The notes under the pieces were generated by a model that saw only the letters and a program-made list of their open reading frames with translations, did not search any database and had not been told where the DNA came from. A stretch of 64,000 bases of DNA, from positions 1 to 64,000 of the forward strand of contig NZ_QJJJ01000021.1 of the NCBI RefSeq assembly GCF_003201865.1. Reading direction: 5' to 3'. Made by a program: the position numbers and the translations under genes. The first letter of the stretch is position 1; each line of letters opens with the position of its first letter. Of the stretch, positions 56,833 through 64,000 are shown piece by piece. Origin of the DNA: Methylobacterium sp. B4. GTDB lineage: Bacteria > Pseudomonadota > Alphaproteobacteria > Rhizobiales > Beijerinckiaceae.

Positions 56833-57591
56833 ATGCGTTCGATCCGGGCCGAGGATTACCAGACCGTCCCGCGCGCGGTCGCGGTGATGCCCAAGACCTT
56901 CGCCGCGGGCAGCCGCACGGAGCGGCACTTCCACCCGCGGGCGCAGCTGCTCTACGCCACCGCCGGCCTGATGATGGCGACCGCCGAGGACGGCACCTGG
57001 GTCGTGCCGGAGGGCCACGCCCTCTGGATCCCGCCGCGCCTGCCCCACGCGGTGGTGATGCACGGCGCGGTCTCGATGTGCTCGGCCTATCTCGCGGTCG
57101 AGGCGATCTCCGGCTTTCCCATCCGCGCCCGCGTCATCGAGGTCTCGCCCCTGCTCGCCGCCGCGCTGGCGGCCCTCACGGGGGAGCCGGTGCTCTACGA
57201 CGAGGCCGGGCGCGGCGGCCACCTGGCGGCGCTCGTGCTCGACGAGATCCGCCGGGCGCCGGAGACCAAGCTCACCCTGCCCCTGCCGAGCGACGCGCGC
57301 CTGCGCCGGATCTGCCTCGGCCTCATCGACGCCCCGGCCACGACCTTCGACCTCGACGCCTGGGCCGACCGCGCCGGCCTCAGCCGCCGCACCCTGACGC
57401 GCGGCTTCCGTCGCGAGACCGGCCTGACCTTCGGGCAGTGGCGGGCGCGGGCCAGGGTGGTGCGGGCGCTCGCGCTCGCCGCCGACGGATGGGCGCCGCG
57501 CCAGGTGGCGGCCTCGGTCGGCTACCGCAGCATCCAGGCCCTGCGGGGCCGGACGGAGGCCCTGCTGCCGGAGCCGTCACCGGGCGAGTGA
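56833..57591 (+). CDS. AraC-family regulator with cupin domain, C-terminus abnormal
   Basis: A 252-residue regulator. The N-terminal cupin (RHFHPRAQLLYATAG, VPEGHALWIPPRLPHAV) is followed by an AraC HTH (LDAWADRAGLSRRTLTRGFR, then GLTFGQWRARARVVRAL). The second HTH begins normally (RQVAASVGYRSIQAL) but then reads RGRTEALLPEPSPGE in place of the family F-x-x-x-FRR...G..P ending. Neither other frame restores that ending, so the C-terminus is shortened or altered. It probably controls the divergent MFS gene. ATG 56833 is preferred; TTG 56776 is possible. Confidence 0.8.
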   Translation: MRSIRAEDYQTVPRAVAVMPKTFAAGSRTERHFHPRAQLLYATAGLMMATAEDGTWVVPEGHALWIPPRLPHAVVMHGAVSMCSAYLAVEAISGFPIRARVIEVSPLLAAALAALTGEPVLYDEAGRGGHLAALVLDEIRRAPETKLTLPLPSDARLRRICLGLIDAPATTFDLDAWADRAGLSRRTLTRGFRRETGLTFGQWRARARVVRALALAADGWAPRQVAASVGYRSIQALRGRTEALLPEPSPGE

Positions 57592-57699
57592 GCGTCGCCG
57601 GCCGGCCGTTTTGTCGGTTGCTCCGGCGGGGCCGGGTCGATAGCGCTCTCCCGCGCGTTCGGAGTTCGAGTCCAGCGCCGATCGAATCCAGGAGGAGCC

Positions 57700-58437
57700 A
57701 TGCGCGCCGACGCCTTCCTCGAGGCCGTGAAGGCCCTTCCCGTCGCCCCCCTCGCCACCCTCGTGCCGGAGGGGCGCGGCCTCGTCGTCGTCGCCCCGCA
57801 TCCGGACGACGAGAGCCTGGGCTGCGGCGGGCTGATCGTGCAGGCCCTGAGGGACGGCCGCGCCGTGCGCGTCGTCATCGTCAGCGACGGCTGCGGCTCG
57901 CACCCGAACTCCAAGGCCTATCCCCACGGCCGCCTGCGGGACCTGCGCGAAGCCGAGACCGTGAAGGCCATGGCCGAACTGGGCCTGGCCGCCGAGCATG
58001 TCCGCTTCCTGCGCCTGCCCGATGGCGGCGTGCCGAGCGAGGGCGCGCAGGCCGAGGCGGCGGCGGATCAGATCGCGCGGATCGCCCGAGAGGCGGGGGC
58101 CGGCGCCCTGTTCGTGACCTGGCGGCACGATCCGCACTGCGACCACACCGCCTCGGCAGCCCTCGTCGATCTCGCCCGCGCCCGGCTGCCCGGTGTCACG
58201 GCCTACGCCTACCCGGTCTGGGGCTGGACCCTACCCCCGGAGCGCGAGGTCGGGCCTGCGCCGGAGGGTTTTCGCCTGGCCGTGGAGGACGAGCGCGCGG
58301 CCAAGCGCCGGGCGGTGGAGGCGCACGCTTCGCAGGTCTCCGGCCTGATCGAGGACGATCCCTCCGGCTTCCAGCTCGAGTCCGCGATGATCGACCGGCT
58401 CTGCGGTCCCCACGAGTGGTACATCGCCCTGCGCTGA
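57700..58437 (+). CDS. PIG-L family deacetylase
   Basis: A 245-residue zinc-dependent N-acetylglucosaminyl deacetylase-like enzyme. The motif VVAPHPDDESLGCGG gives zinc ligands at His34 and the Asp pair; DPHCDHTA supplies the third ligand. Family members deacetylate GlcNAc groups on lipids, mycothiol or antibiotic sugars. AGGAGG lies four bases before the ATG. It is followed 79 bases later by a glycosyltransferase gene on the same strand, so an amino sugar in a glycan is a plausible substrate. Confidence 0.9.
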   Translation: MRADAFLEAVKALPVAPLATLVPEGRGLVVVAPHPDDESLGCGGLIVQALRDGRAVRVVIVSDGCGSHPNSKAYPHGRLRDLREAETVKAMAELGLAAEHVRFLRLPDGGVPSEGAQAEAAADQIARIAREAGAGALFVTWRHDPHCDHTASAALVDLARARLPGVTAYAYPVWGWTLPPEREVGPAPEGFRLAVEDERAAKRRAVEAHASQVSGLIEDDPSGFQLESAMIDRLCGPHEWYIALR

Positions 58438-58516
58438 CGGGCGCCGCCTTCATCCGGGTTTCAGGTTGGGGCTGTCAGGAGAGACGCGAACGAAGCGCGG
58501 CCCCGGACCAAGACCT

Positions 58517-59368
58517 GTGAGCACAACCAGCGTCGTCACGCTCAACAAGGGGCGCGACGCCCACCTCGCGCGCCTGATCGAGGGACTCGCCCGCGGACCG
58601 GCCCCGGCCGAGTGCGTCGTGGTCGAGATGGGGCCCGCTCCCGAGCCGTTGCCGGAGGCGCCGTTCCCGCTGCGCCGGATCGACTTCCCGAGCGCGGGCC
58701 TGCCGCTCGCCGCTGCGCGCAACGCCGGCCGGGCGGCGGCGCGGGGCGACATCCTCGTCTTCCTCGATGTCGATTGCATTCCCTCCGCAGGCCTCGTTCC
58801 GGCGCTGGCCGCCGCGGCCCTCGAACACGACGCTCTGGTCTGCGGACCGATCCGCTACCTGCCGGCCGGCGCCGTGCGCGACGACTGGCGCGAGGCCGAC
58901 CTCATGCAGGCCGGCATCCTCCATCCGGCCCGGGATTTCCCGCAGGGCGGCGTGGCGGAAACCGACAACCCCGGCCTGTTCTGGTCGCTCGCCTTCGCGG
59001 TGCGGCGCTCGACCTACGACCGGCTGGGCGGCTTCGACGAGGGCTACGACGGCTACGGCGCCGAGGACACGGATCTGGCCTTCCGCGCGGCCGCGCTCGG
59101 CGTGCCGGTGCTGCTCGCAGGCGCGCCGCCCGCCTTCCATCAGCACCACCTCTCCTGCGACCCGCCGCTGCAGCACTTCGCCGACATCGTGCGCAACGCC
59201 CGCCGCTTCCGTGCCCGGCACGGGATCTGGCCCATGGACGGCTGGCTCGACGCCTTCGCCCGCCTCGGCCTGATCGGCGAGAGCCGCGAGCCCGACCTCA
59301 CCCTCCTGCGCACCCCCACGGCCGACGAGATCGCCGCCGCCCGCGTCCCGCCGGAGCGGCCGTTCTGA
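58517..59368 (+). CDS. Family 2 glycosyltransferase
   Basis: A 283-residue GT-A fold transferase. Nucleotide-sugar binding starts at VVTLNKGRDAHL, the DXD-type motif is FLDVDCIP (about 93-100), and a galactosyltransferase-like C-terminal motif is present (AVRRSTYDRLGGFDEGYDGY then EDTDLAFRA). GTG 58517 is the chosen start because it directly precedes the fold; the frame is open back to 58466. It pairs with the PIG-L gene. Donor and acceptor are unknown. Confidence 0.85.
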   Translation: MSTTSVVTLNKGRDAHLARLIEGLARGPAPAECVVVEMGPAPEPLPEAPFPLRRIDFPSAGLPLAAARNAGRAAARGDILVFLDVDCIPSAGLVPALAAAALEHDALVCGPIRYLPAGAVRDDWREADLMQAGILHPARDFPQGGVAETDNPGLFWSLAFAVRRSTYDRLGGFDEGYDGYGAEDTDLAFRAAALGVPVLLAGAPPAFHQHHLSCDPPLQHFADIVRNARRFRARHGIWPMDGWLDAFARLGLIGESREPDLTLLRTPTADEIAAARVPPERPF

Positions 59369-59865
59369 TGTGGCATCCGCTCGATCGCTTCGGGCTTTCA
59401 CTTCGGACCTTATCAGGAGCCTGAGCGCGCCGATCCAGGGGCGCGACCTCTCCGCATCGTCCGGCGGCGAGCCGGTCGAGGCCGCCGAGGCGGAAATCTT
59501 GCCGGAAGATCTGCGCCGCATGAGCGATCCGAGCTTCACGCCCGGGCGCTGACCGTCGAGCCCGCGGGAAGGGAGATCGCGCCGAACGGACGACGGCTCG
59601 CCGCCGCGCGACTCGGGGAAGCGGGCGAGCACCTTCGGCAATGCCTGCCTCAACGAGCGAAGCGGCATCACGCGGGACGGCACCGGAACGCTCCCCGACA
59701 CGTCAGTCACGCGCGGCGCGTCAGGCCCCCGCACCACGAGACGGGCGACCTGCCCGGGGCATGACGAGCGAGCCGTGACGGAGCCCTCACCCCGAACGGC
59801 GCTGCCGGACTAAGTCAAAAAGCTGCTCGGTTTGGGCAACCGACACCCGCGCCGGTCGGGCGGCG
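59369..59865. other. Gap with a decayed repeat
   Basis: No gene is seen in these 497 bases. About 59384-59460 is a degenerate copy of the dispersed element (CGATCGCTTCGGGCTTTCAC, later GATCCAGGGGCGCGACCTCT). The rest, up to the convergent kinase stop, is GC-rich without clear hairpins. Confidence 0.5.
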
Positions 59866-60777
59866 TCAGAGCGTCAATTCGCGCTCCAGCAGGTTCGTCG
59901 CTCGGTCGAGGACGCGCGGCCACAGCCCGTCCGCGAGTGTGCAGAATTCGGCGAGGAAGAGGAGCGCGCGCACCTCGGCAAGCTTCACGTAGTGCGGCAA
60001 GACGCGCCGCTCCGCCCGGGAGAGCGGGCGTTGCCTGTCGTAGCCGTTCAGAAGCGCAGCGACGAGCGCCCCCGTCCGTGACGGATCACCGACCGTGAAA
60101 TGCCAGGCCGCGGTCCCGAGATCGAGCAGATAGGGGCCGTAGCCGCAATCGTCGAAGTCGAAGAAGCCCACCGCGCCGTCCCGGACGACGGCGTTGGCCA
60201 GCCGGGCGTCCCCGTGGCAGTGTCCCGACGGCAAACCGTGCGCCGCAGGATCGCCGAGCAGCTCCGCCCGGCATCGGTCGACAGCGCGCCGCGCGGCCTC
60301 GCTGCCGGGGATGCGGGTCAGCGCCATGGCGGCGTGCGCGTACAGTGCCTCCGGGTCGAGGAGACGCGCACCGCCGCCGTCGATCCCGGCAAGGGCGTGG
60401 TGCAGCTTCGCCAGCGCCGACCCGAACAGCGCCACGTCCTCAGGCTCGTTGGTGATCGACCGGCCCTCGAGGGCCTCGAACAGGCCGGCCGTGCGGCCCA
60501 CACCGCCGAACGGGACCTGCACGCAATCCGCCCCGTCGACGGGGCGGATCGGTCGCGCCACGTCGATGCCTGGGGTTGGCCGGGCCTCGCGCAGCAAGCG
60601 CAATTCGAACGCGACCTCGGCGGGGGATCGGCCGACGGGCCGATAGAGGCGCAAGTAGTAGACCTCGCCGCCCCCGACGAGACGGTAGGTCCGGTTGACG
60701 CCGGGGACGACCAACTCGCAGCCGGCGAATGCGCGCCCGTAGACCCGGGAGAGATCGTGCAGGTCGATGTCGCTCAC
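59866..60777 (-). CDS. APH/ChoK-family phosphotransferase (SrkA-like)
   Basis: A 303-residue kinase-like protein of the aminoglycoside phosphotransferase/homoserine-kinase-II fold. The catalytic loop GHCHGDARLANAVV (about residues 185-198) and metal-binding FFDFDDCGYGPYLLDLG follow the family pattern HGDxxxxN...DFD. A nucleotide lobe with YYLRLYRPV precedes. The start is GTG 60777. Relatives phosphorylate small alcohols, sugars or protein serine. It sits between two glycosyltransferase groups, so a sugar or amino-alcohol substrate is possible but unproven. Confidence 0.8.
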   Translation of the reverse strand: MSDIDLHDLSRVYGRAFAGCELVVPGVNRTYRLVGGGEVYYLRLYRPVGRSPAEVAFELRLLREARPTPGIDVARPIRPVDGADCVQVPFGGVGRTAGLFEALEGRSITNEPEDVALFGSALAKLHHALAGIDGGGARLLDPEALYAHAAMALTRIPGSEAARRAVDRCRAELLGDPAAHGLPSGHCHGDARLANAVVRDGAVGFFDFDDCGYGPYLLDLGTAAWHFTVGDPSRTGALVAALLNGYDRQRPLSRAERRVLPHYVKLAEVRALLFLAEFCTLADGLWPRVLDRATNLLERELTL

Positions 60778-60904
60778 CCGCGCGGCTTATCACGCCCGGC
60801 TCGGTTCGAGCAGCATCGCCTGCCTGCGCTACAGGTCGTTTGCCGATCCTTGCATCGTCACCCCGATGGGCTTCGACCGTTCGAGACGCGCACTCCCGGG
60901 CGGA

Positions 60905-61954
60905 TCAGCCCGCTTCCCGGCACATCGCCTCGATGGCCGCCGCCGTGCGCGCGAGCGCATCGGGCTCGGCCAGCGACCGGACGATGCCCGGATCGAGGGC
61001 GAGGCCGCGGGCGACGAGGCCGGGCCACGCGGGCGCGTCCGGCCAGCCGCGATGGACGATGGCCGCGCCGAGCCGCTCCAGGGCGTCGGCCTTGGCCTCC
61101 TGCTCGGCATAGGCGCGGGGCTCGGGCAGGCACAGGAAGCGCCTGCCCAGGGCCGCCACCGCCGTGACCAGCCCGTCGCCGGCCCCGCCGACGACGAGGG
61201 CGGCCGAGGCCAGATGCGGGCGCACCTCCGCGACCCAGCCGTGAAGATGCAGGTTGGCCGGGATCGCGCCGGTGCCGCTCACGGGGCCGAGCACGTGCCA
61301 GTCGCGCCCGGGCACCGCCGCGGCCGCCTGCACGAGAGGACCGAGGGCACCGCCCTCGCCGCCGCGGCCGAAGACCACGACGATGCGCCCGTCCTCGTCC
61401 GTCGCCGCCGTCGCGGGCGCTGTCCCCAAAAAACCGCCGTAGAGGGTCTTGGCGCGCACCCAGTCCGGAACCGCGCCGCCGTCCAGCGCCTCGGGAAAGG
61501 GCGCGAGCAGCCGCGAGGCGGCCCGGAAGGCCTCCAGATGGGGCCGGTCGGTGCGGGTGCCGGAGAGGCGCACGACGAGGCTCGGCACGGAGAGCAGCCG
61601 GGCGAGGAGGGCCACCTCGGCGGAGACGTCGACGATCATCAGCGCCGGATCGTGCTGGGCCGCCCAGGCCGCGATCCGCCCCATCCGTGCCCGGATGCCG
61701 GGATGGCCGAGCGGCGCGTAATGCAGGCATTCGGGTCGTTCGGCGGCGCCGTCGCGGCCGTCGAAACCAGCGTCCAGGCGGTCGTCGGGCAGGTCGAGGA
61801 CGGGGCCCGGCGCCGCTGCGGTGTCGAGGCCCGCGAGGGTGCCCATCAGCGTGCAGGGACGGCCGAGCGTCTCCAGAGCCCTGGCCACCGCCACCGCCCG
61901 CTGCCAGTGCCCCGCGCCCTGGTGGTGGACGTAGTAGCCGACCGGACGCGTCAC
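60905..61954 (-). CDS. GT-B fold glycosyltransferase (MurG/GT28-like)
   Basis: A 349-residue GT-B transferase. The N-terminal YYVHHQGAGHWQRAVAVARA has the HxxGHxxR pattern of MurG-like enzymes. The C-terminal donor site VVGGAGDGLVTAVAALGRRF, then PEPRAYAEQEAKA, matches the GT28 nucleotide-sugar region. The GTG start overlaps the previous gene stop by four bases (GTGA), so it is the third gene of a tight three-gene minus-strand operon. Confidence 0.82.
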   Translation of the reverse strand: MTRPVGYYVHHQGAGHWQRAVAVARALETLGRPCTLMGTLAGLDTAAAPGPVLDLPDDRLDAGFDGRDGAAERPECLHYAPLGHPGIRARMGRIAAWAAQHDPALMIVDVSAEVALLARLLSVPSLVVRLSGTRTDRPHLEAFRAASRLLAPFPEALDGGAVPDWVRAKTLYGGFLGTAPATAATDEDGRIVVVFGRGGEGGALGPLVQAAAAVPGRDWHVLGPVSGTGAIPANLHLHGWVAEVRPHLASAALVVGGAGDGLVTAVAALGRRFLCLPEPRAYAEQEAKADALERLGAAIVHRGWPDAPAWPGLVARGLALDPGIVRSLAEPDALARTAAAIEAMCREAG

Positions 61955-63039
61955 GCCGCCGCGTCCCGCCTCAGGGAGGCCGCGAGCGCGTCGAGATCGG
62001 CGAGCGCCGCGTCGAGGCCGCATTCGGGCGCGGGTTCGTCCCGCGCCTCCAGGCGGGCATGGGCGCGCTCCACGAAGGCGATGTCGTTGGGGCAGGAGGC
62101 GAGGTCGATGGCGGCCAGATCCTCCGCTGCGAGGCCGAGCGCCTGGAGCGCCGACGGCGCGGCTCCCTCGCGATAGGCGCGGCGCAGGGCGGCCCGGCGC
62201 AGGATCACCCGCTGCCAATGGGCGGCCACCGGCAGCCGGTAGGCCGCGCCCGCGCGCACCACGCGGGCGCGGCGCAGCATCTCGGTCGCCATGCCGCCCT
62301 CGGCCCGGCCGGCGGTGCGGGCGGAGACGAGGACCGAGACCGCGGGGCAGTGGCGCAGGCGCCCACCCGCCCGCTGGACGGCGGCGACGAGGGCGTTGTC
62401 CTCGCCGCGGGGAAGGGCGGGCAGGCCGCCCACTGCCCGGTAGAGCGAGGCGCGCAGCGCGAGGCTTCCGCCCGTATGGTCGCCGTGGCGGGGGGCGGGG
62501 TCGTGGGGCGGTGGATCGAGGGCGTCTTCGAGCGCGCGCACGCCCGACCAGTAGCGCTCGACCCGGGCATGGAAGGCAGCGAGCACGGGATCGACCTCGC
62601 CCTCGTCGTCGATCACGAGCCGCCCGCCGACGATCTCGGCGCCCTGAAGCGCGCGCAGGTTGGCCGCGGCCCAGCCGGACGCGAGCCGCGCATCGGCATC
62701 GGTGGTGAGGAGCACGCCGTCGGGGTGACCCTCCGCCTCCAGCCACGCCGCGCCGGCGTCGAGGGCGTGGCGCCGGGCGGTGCCGACATGGGCCTCGGCC
62801 CCGGTCAGGGTGATCTCGATTAGGCGAAGCACGAGGCCGCCGACGCGGCCGGATGCCTGGAGGGCGCGCACGCTCTCGGCCGTGCCGTCGCTGCAATTGT
62901 TGGCAACGACGACGACCCGCAGGGGTGCCGCCGCCGAGAAACCCTCCTGCGCCGCCAGCCCGCGCAGCAGGCGCGGCAGGCGCTCGGCCTCGTTGCGGGC
63001 CGGGATGCAGACGACGGCCGGGCCGGCGCTGGCGTTCAT
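61951..63039 (-). CDS. Family 2 glycosyltransferase with helical tail
   Basis: A 362-residue GT-A transferase. VVCIPARNEAERLPRLLRGL starts the fold, VVVANNCSDGTAE is the nucleotide site and TTDADARL the DXD motif. GEDNALVAAVQRAGGRL supplies the catalytic acid region. A 100-residue helical tail follows. It lies one base after the stop of the family-4 transferase gene and overlaps the next gene by four bases. Confidence 0.87.
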   Translation of the reverse strand: MNASAGPAVVCIPARNEAERLPRLLRGLAAQEGFSAAAPLRVVVVANNCSDGTAESVRALQASGRVGGLVLRLIEITLTGAEAHVGTARRHALDAGAAWLEAEGHPDGVLLTTDADARLASGWAAANLRALQGAEIVGGRLVIDDEGEVDPVLAAFHARVERYWSGVRALEDALDPPPHDPAPRHGDHTGGSLALRASLYRAVGGLPALPRGEDNALVAAVQRAGGRLRHCPAVSVLVSARTAGRAEGGMATEMLRRARVVRAGAAYRLPVAAHWQRVILRRAALRRAYREGAAPSALQALGLAAEDLAAIDLASCPNDIAFVERAHARLEARDEPAPECGLDAALADLDALAASLRRDAAA

Positions 63040-63040
63040 C

Positions 63041-64000
63041 TCAGGCCGCCGGGCGTTCGAAGACGGGCGCGCGGGTGCTGTTGGCGGGGGCGCCGGCCAG
63101 CACTTCGCGGTAGAGTTCCTCGTAGCCGTCGGTCATCACCTGCGCGTCGTAGAGCGTCTCGGCCCGGCGGCGGCAGGCCCGGCGGTCGAGGCCGACGGCG
63201 CGGGTGATCGCGCGGGCCAGGGCTGCCACGTCATCGGCGGGGGCGAGCGCGCCGGAATGGCGGTCGACGATGTCGGGAATGGCGCCGCGGCCGAAGGCGG
63301 CGACCGGCGTGCCGCAGGCCAGGGCCTCGGCGACGACGAGGCCGAAGGGCTCCTCCCAGCGGGGGGAGACGATTGCGGCCCGCGCCCCGCCGATCTGGCG
63401 GGCCAGTTCGCGATGGGAGAGATGACCGACGTAAGCGACGTCCTCTCCGAGCCGCGGGGCGATCCACTCGTCCCAGTAGCGCGGATTGGGCTTGGGACCG
63501 GCGAAGCGCAGGGGCAGCCCCGCGCGGCGGGCGGCGTCGATGGCCAGATGCGTGCCCTTCTCCGGCACGATCCGCCCGCTCCAGAACACGTAGCCGGCCG
63601 GGTCCGCCTCCGGGCTGAAGGCGAAGGTCGAGAGGTCGATGCCGTTGCCGACGATGCGGGCCTCCGGCACGAGGTCGTGCCATTCCTGCGCCAGGGAGGG
63701 CGAGACGGCCGCGAAGATCATGCCGGGCTTGGCCGCCCGCACCCCCGCGGCGAGGGATTCGAAGGGCGGCGTGTGCAGGGCCGTGGTCATCGGCGTGGAG
63801 AGCGCGTTGCTCGCCCGGAGCGGCAGGTCGTGCAGGCTGTTGTTGTGCACGATGTCGAAGCCGCCGCGGGCCACCGCCTCCATGATGCGCTCGTAGGCCT
63901 CGAACTCGGCGCGCTCGATCCGCTCGCACAACTCCGGATCGCCCAGCGCGTCGCCGGTCGGCGGGCAGACCGGATGCGGGACCAGGGACGGATCCGAGCC
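63041..64000 (-). CDS. Family 4 glycosyltransferase, N-terminus beyond the window
   Basis: The last 319 residues of a GT-B transferase. DIVHNNSLHDLPLRAS and HTPPFESL belong to the acceptor half. YVFWSGRIVPEKGTHLAIDA, VSPRWEEPFGLVVAEALACGTPVAAF (the E-x7-E region) and a C-terminal helix belong to the donor half. The frame stays open to base 64000, so the start lies outside. It leads the operon GT4-GT2-GT28. Confidence 0.9.
   Translation of the reverse strand, partial: GSDPSLVPHPVCPPTGDALGDPELCERIERAEFEAYERIMEAVARGGFDIVHNNSLHDLPLRASNALSTPMTTALHTPPFESLAAGVRAAKPGMIFAAVSPSLAQEWHDLVPEARIVGNGIDLSTFAFSPEADPAGYVFWSGRIVPEKGTHLAIDAARRAGLPLRFAGPKPNPRYWDEWIAPRLGEDVAYVGHLSHRELARQIGGARAAIVSPRWEEPFGLVVAEALACGTPVAAFGRGAIPDIVDRHSGALAPADDVAALARAITRAVGLDRRACRRRAETLYDAQVMTDGYEELYREVLAGAPANSTRAPVFERPAA

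Overview
The window is very GC-rich and reads as a stretch of alphaproteobacterial (Hyphomicrobiales) chromosome. The best guess is Methylobacterium/Methylorubrum or a close relative. This rests on the FlbT-type flagellar regulator, the short alphaproteobacterial HprK beside ChvI/ChvG, an EcfG-type general-stress promoter, frequent TTG/GTG starts and a short dispersed intergenic repeat. The genus is inferred from gene content; no database was searched. I see no rRNA, tRNA, CRISPR array or intact insertion sequence.

Layout. 1-8.4 kb: a partial secreted protein, a repeat-rich gap, the cell-division operon minCDE with its terminator, the 3' remnant of a chemotaxis receptor, typA, a DUF2254 membrane protein and a second, unlinked MinC paralogue. 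8.5-15.6 kb: a NitT/TauT-type ABC importer behind a good sigma-54 promoter match, followed by a DctB/DctD-like pair whose regulator keeps the GAFTGA sigma-54 motif, and a beta-keto acid cleavage enzyme (DUF849). I read these as one regulated uptake and catabolism module of unknown substrate. 16-20.7 kb: an outer-membrane protein, an HdeD-family stress protein with an exact EcfG promoter match, a DUF442 phosphatase, an HNH protein, an acyltransferase-3 and a DUF3606 protein. 20.7-28.4 kb: flbT, two tandem flagellins, a class A penicillin-binding protein and a secreted partner of unknown function.

28.4-36.7 kb holds a fructose PTS locus: oprB, fruA, fruK, fruB and a divergent LacI-family regulator with two operators. 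It carries two lesions: a one-base frameshift in a G8 run of oprB, and an in-frame TAA in fruB just before the EIIA active-site histidine. 36.8-41.4 kb: a heavy-metal RND pump and its adaptor. 41.8-49.4 kb: lepA, a HugZ-like protein, then the chvI-chvG-hprK-EIIA(Man)-HPr regulatory operon and a GIY-YIG protein. 49.8-55.5 kb: a CobW GTPase, a D-Ala-D-Ala carboxypeptidase with a lysine/alanine-rich tail, and the preQ0 genes queE, queD and queC. 55.5-57.6 kb: a divergent MFS/AraC pair. 57.7-64 kb: a glycan gene neighbourhood (PIG-L deacetylase, four glycosyltransferases, one APH-type kinase), running off the right edge.

A family of about 90-bp imperfectly palindromic elements recurs between genes (near 0.9, 3.8, 36.7, 41.7 and 49.7 kb, with degenerate or half copies elsewhere). 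It fills most of the larger gene-free gaps.
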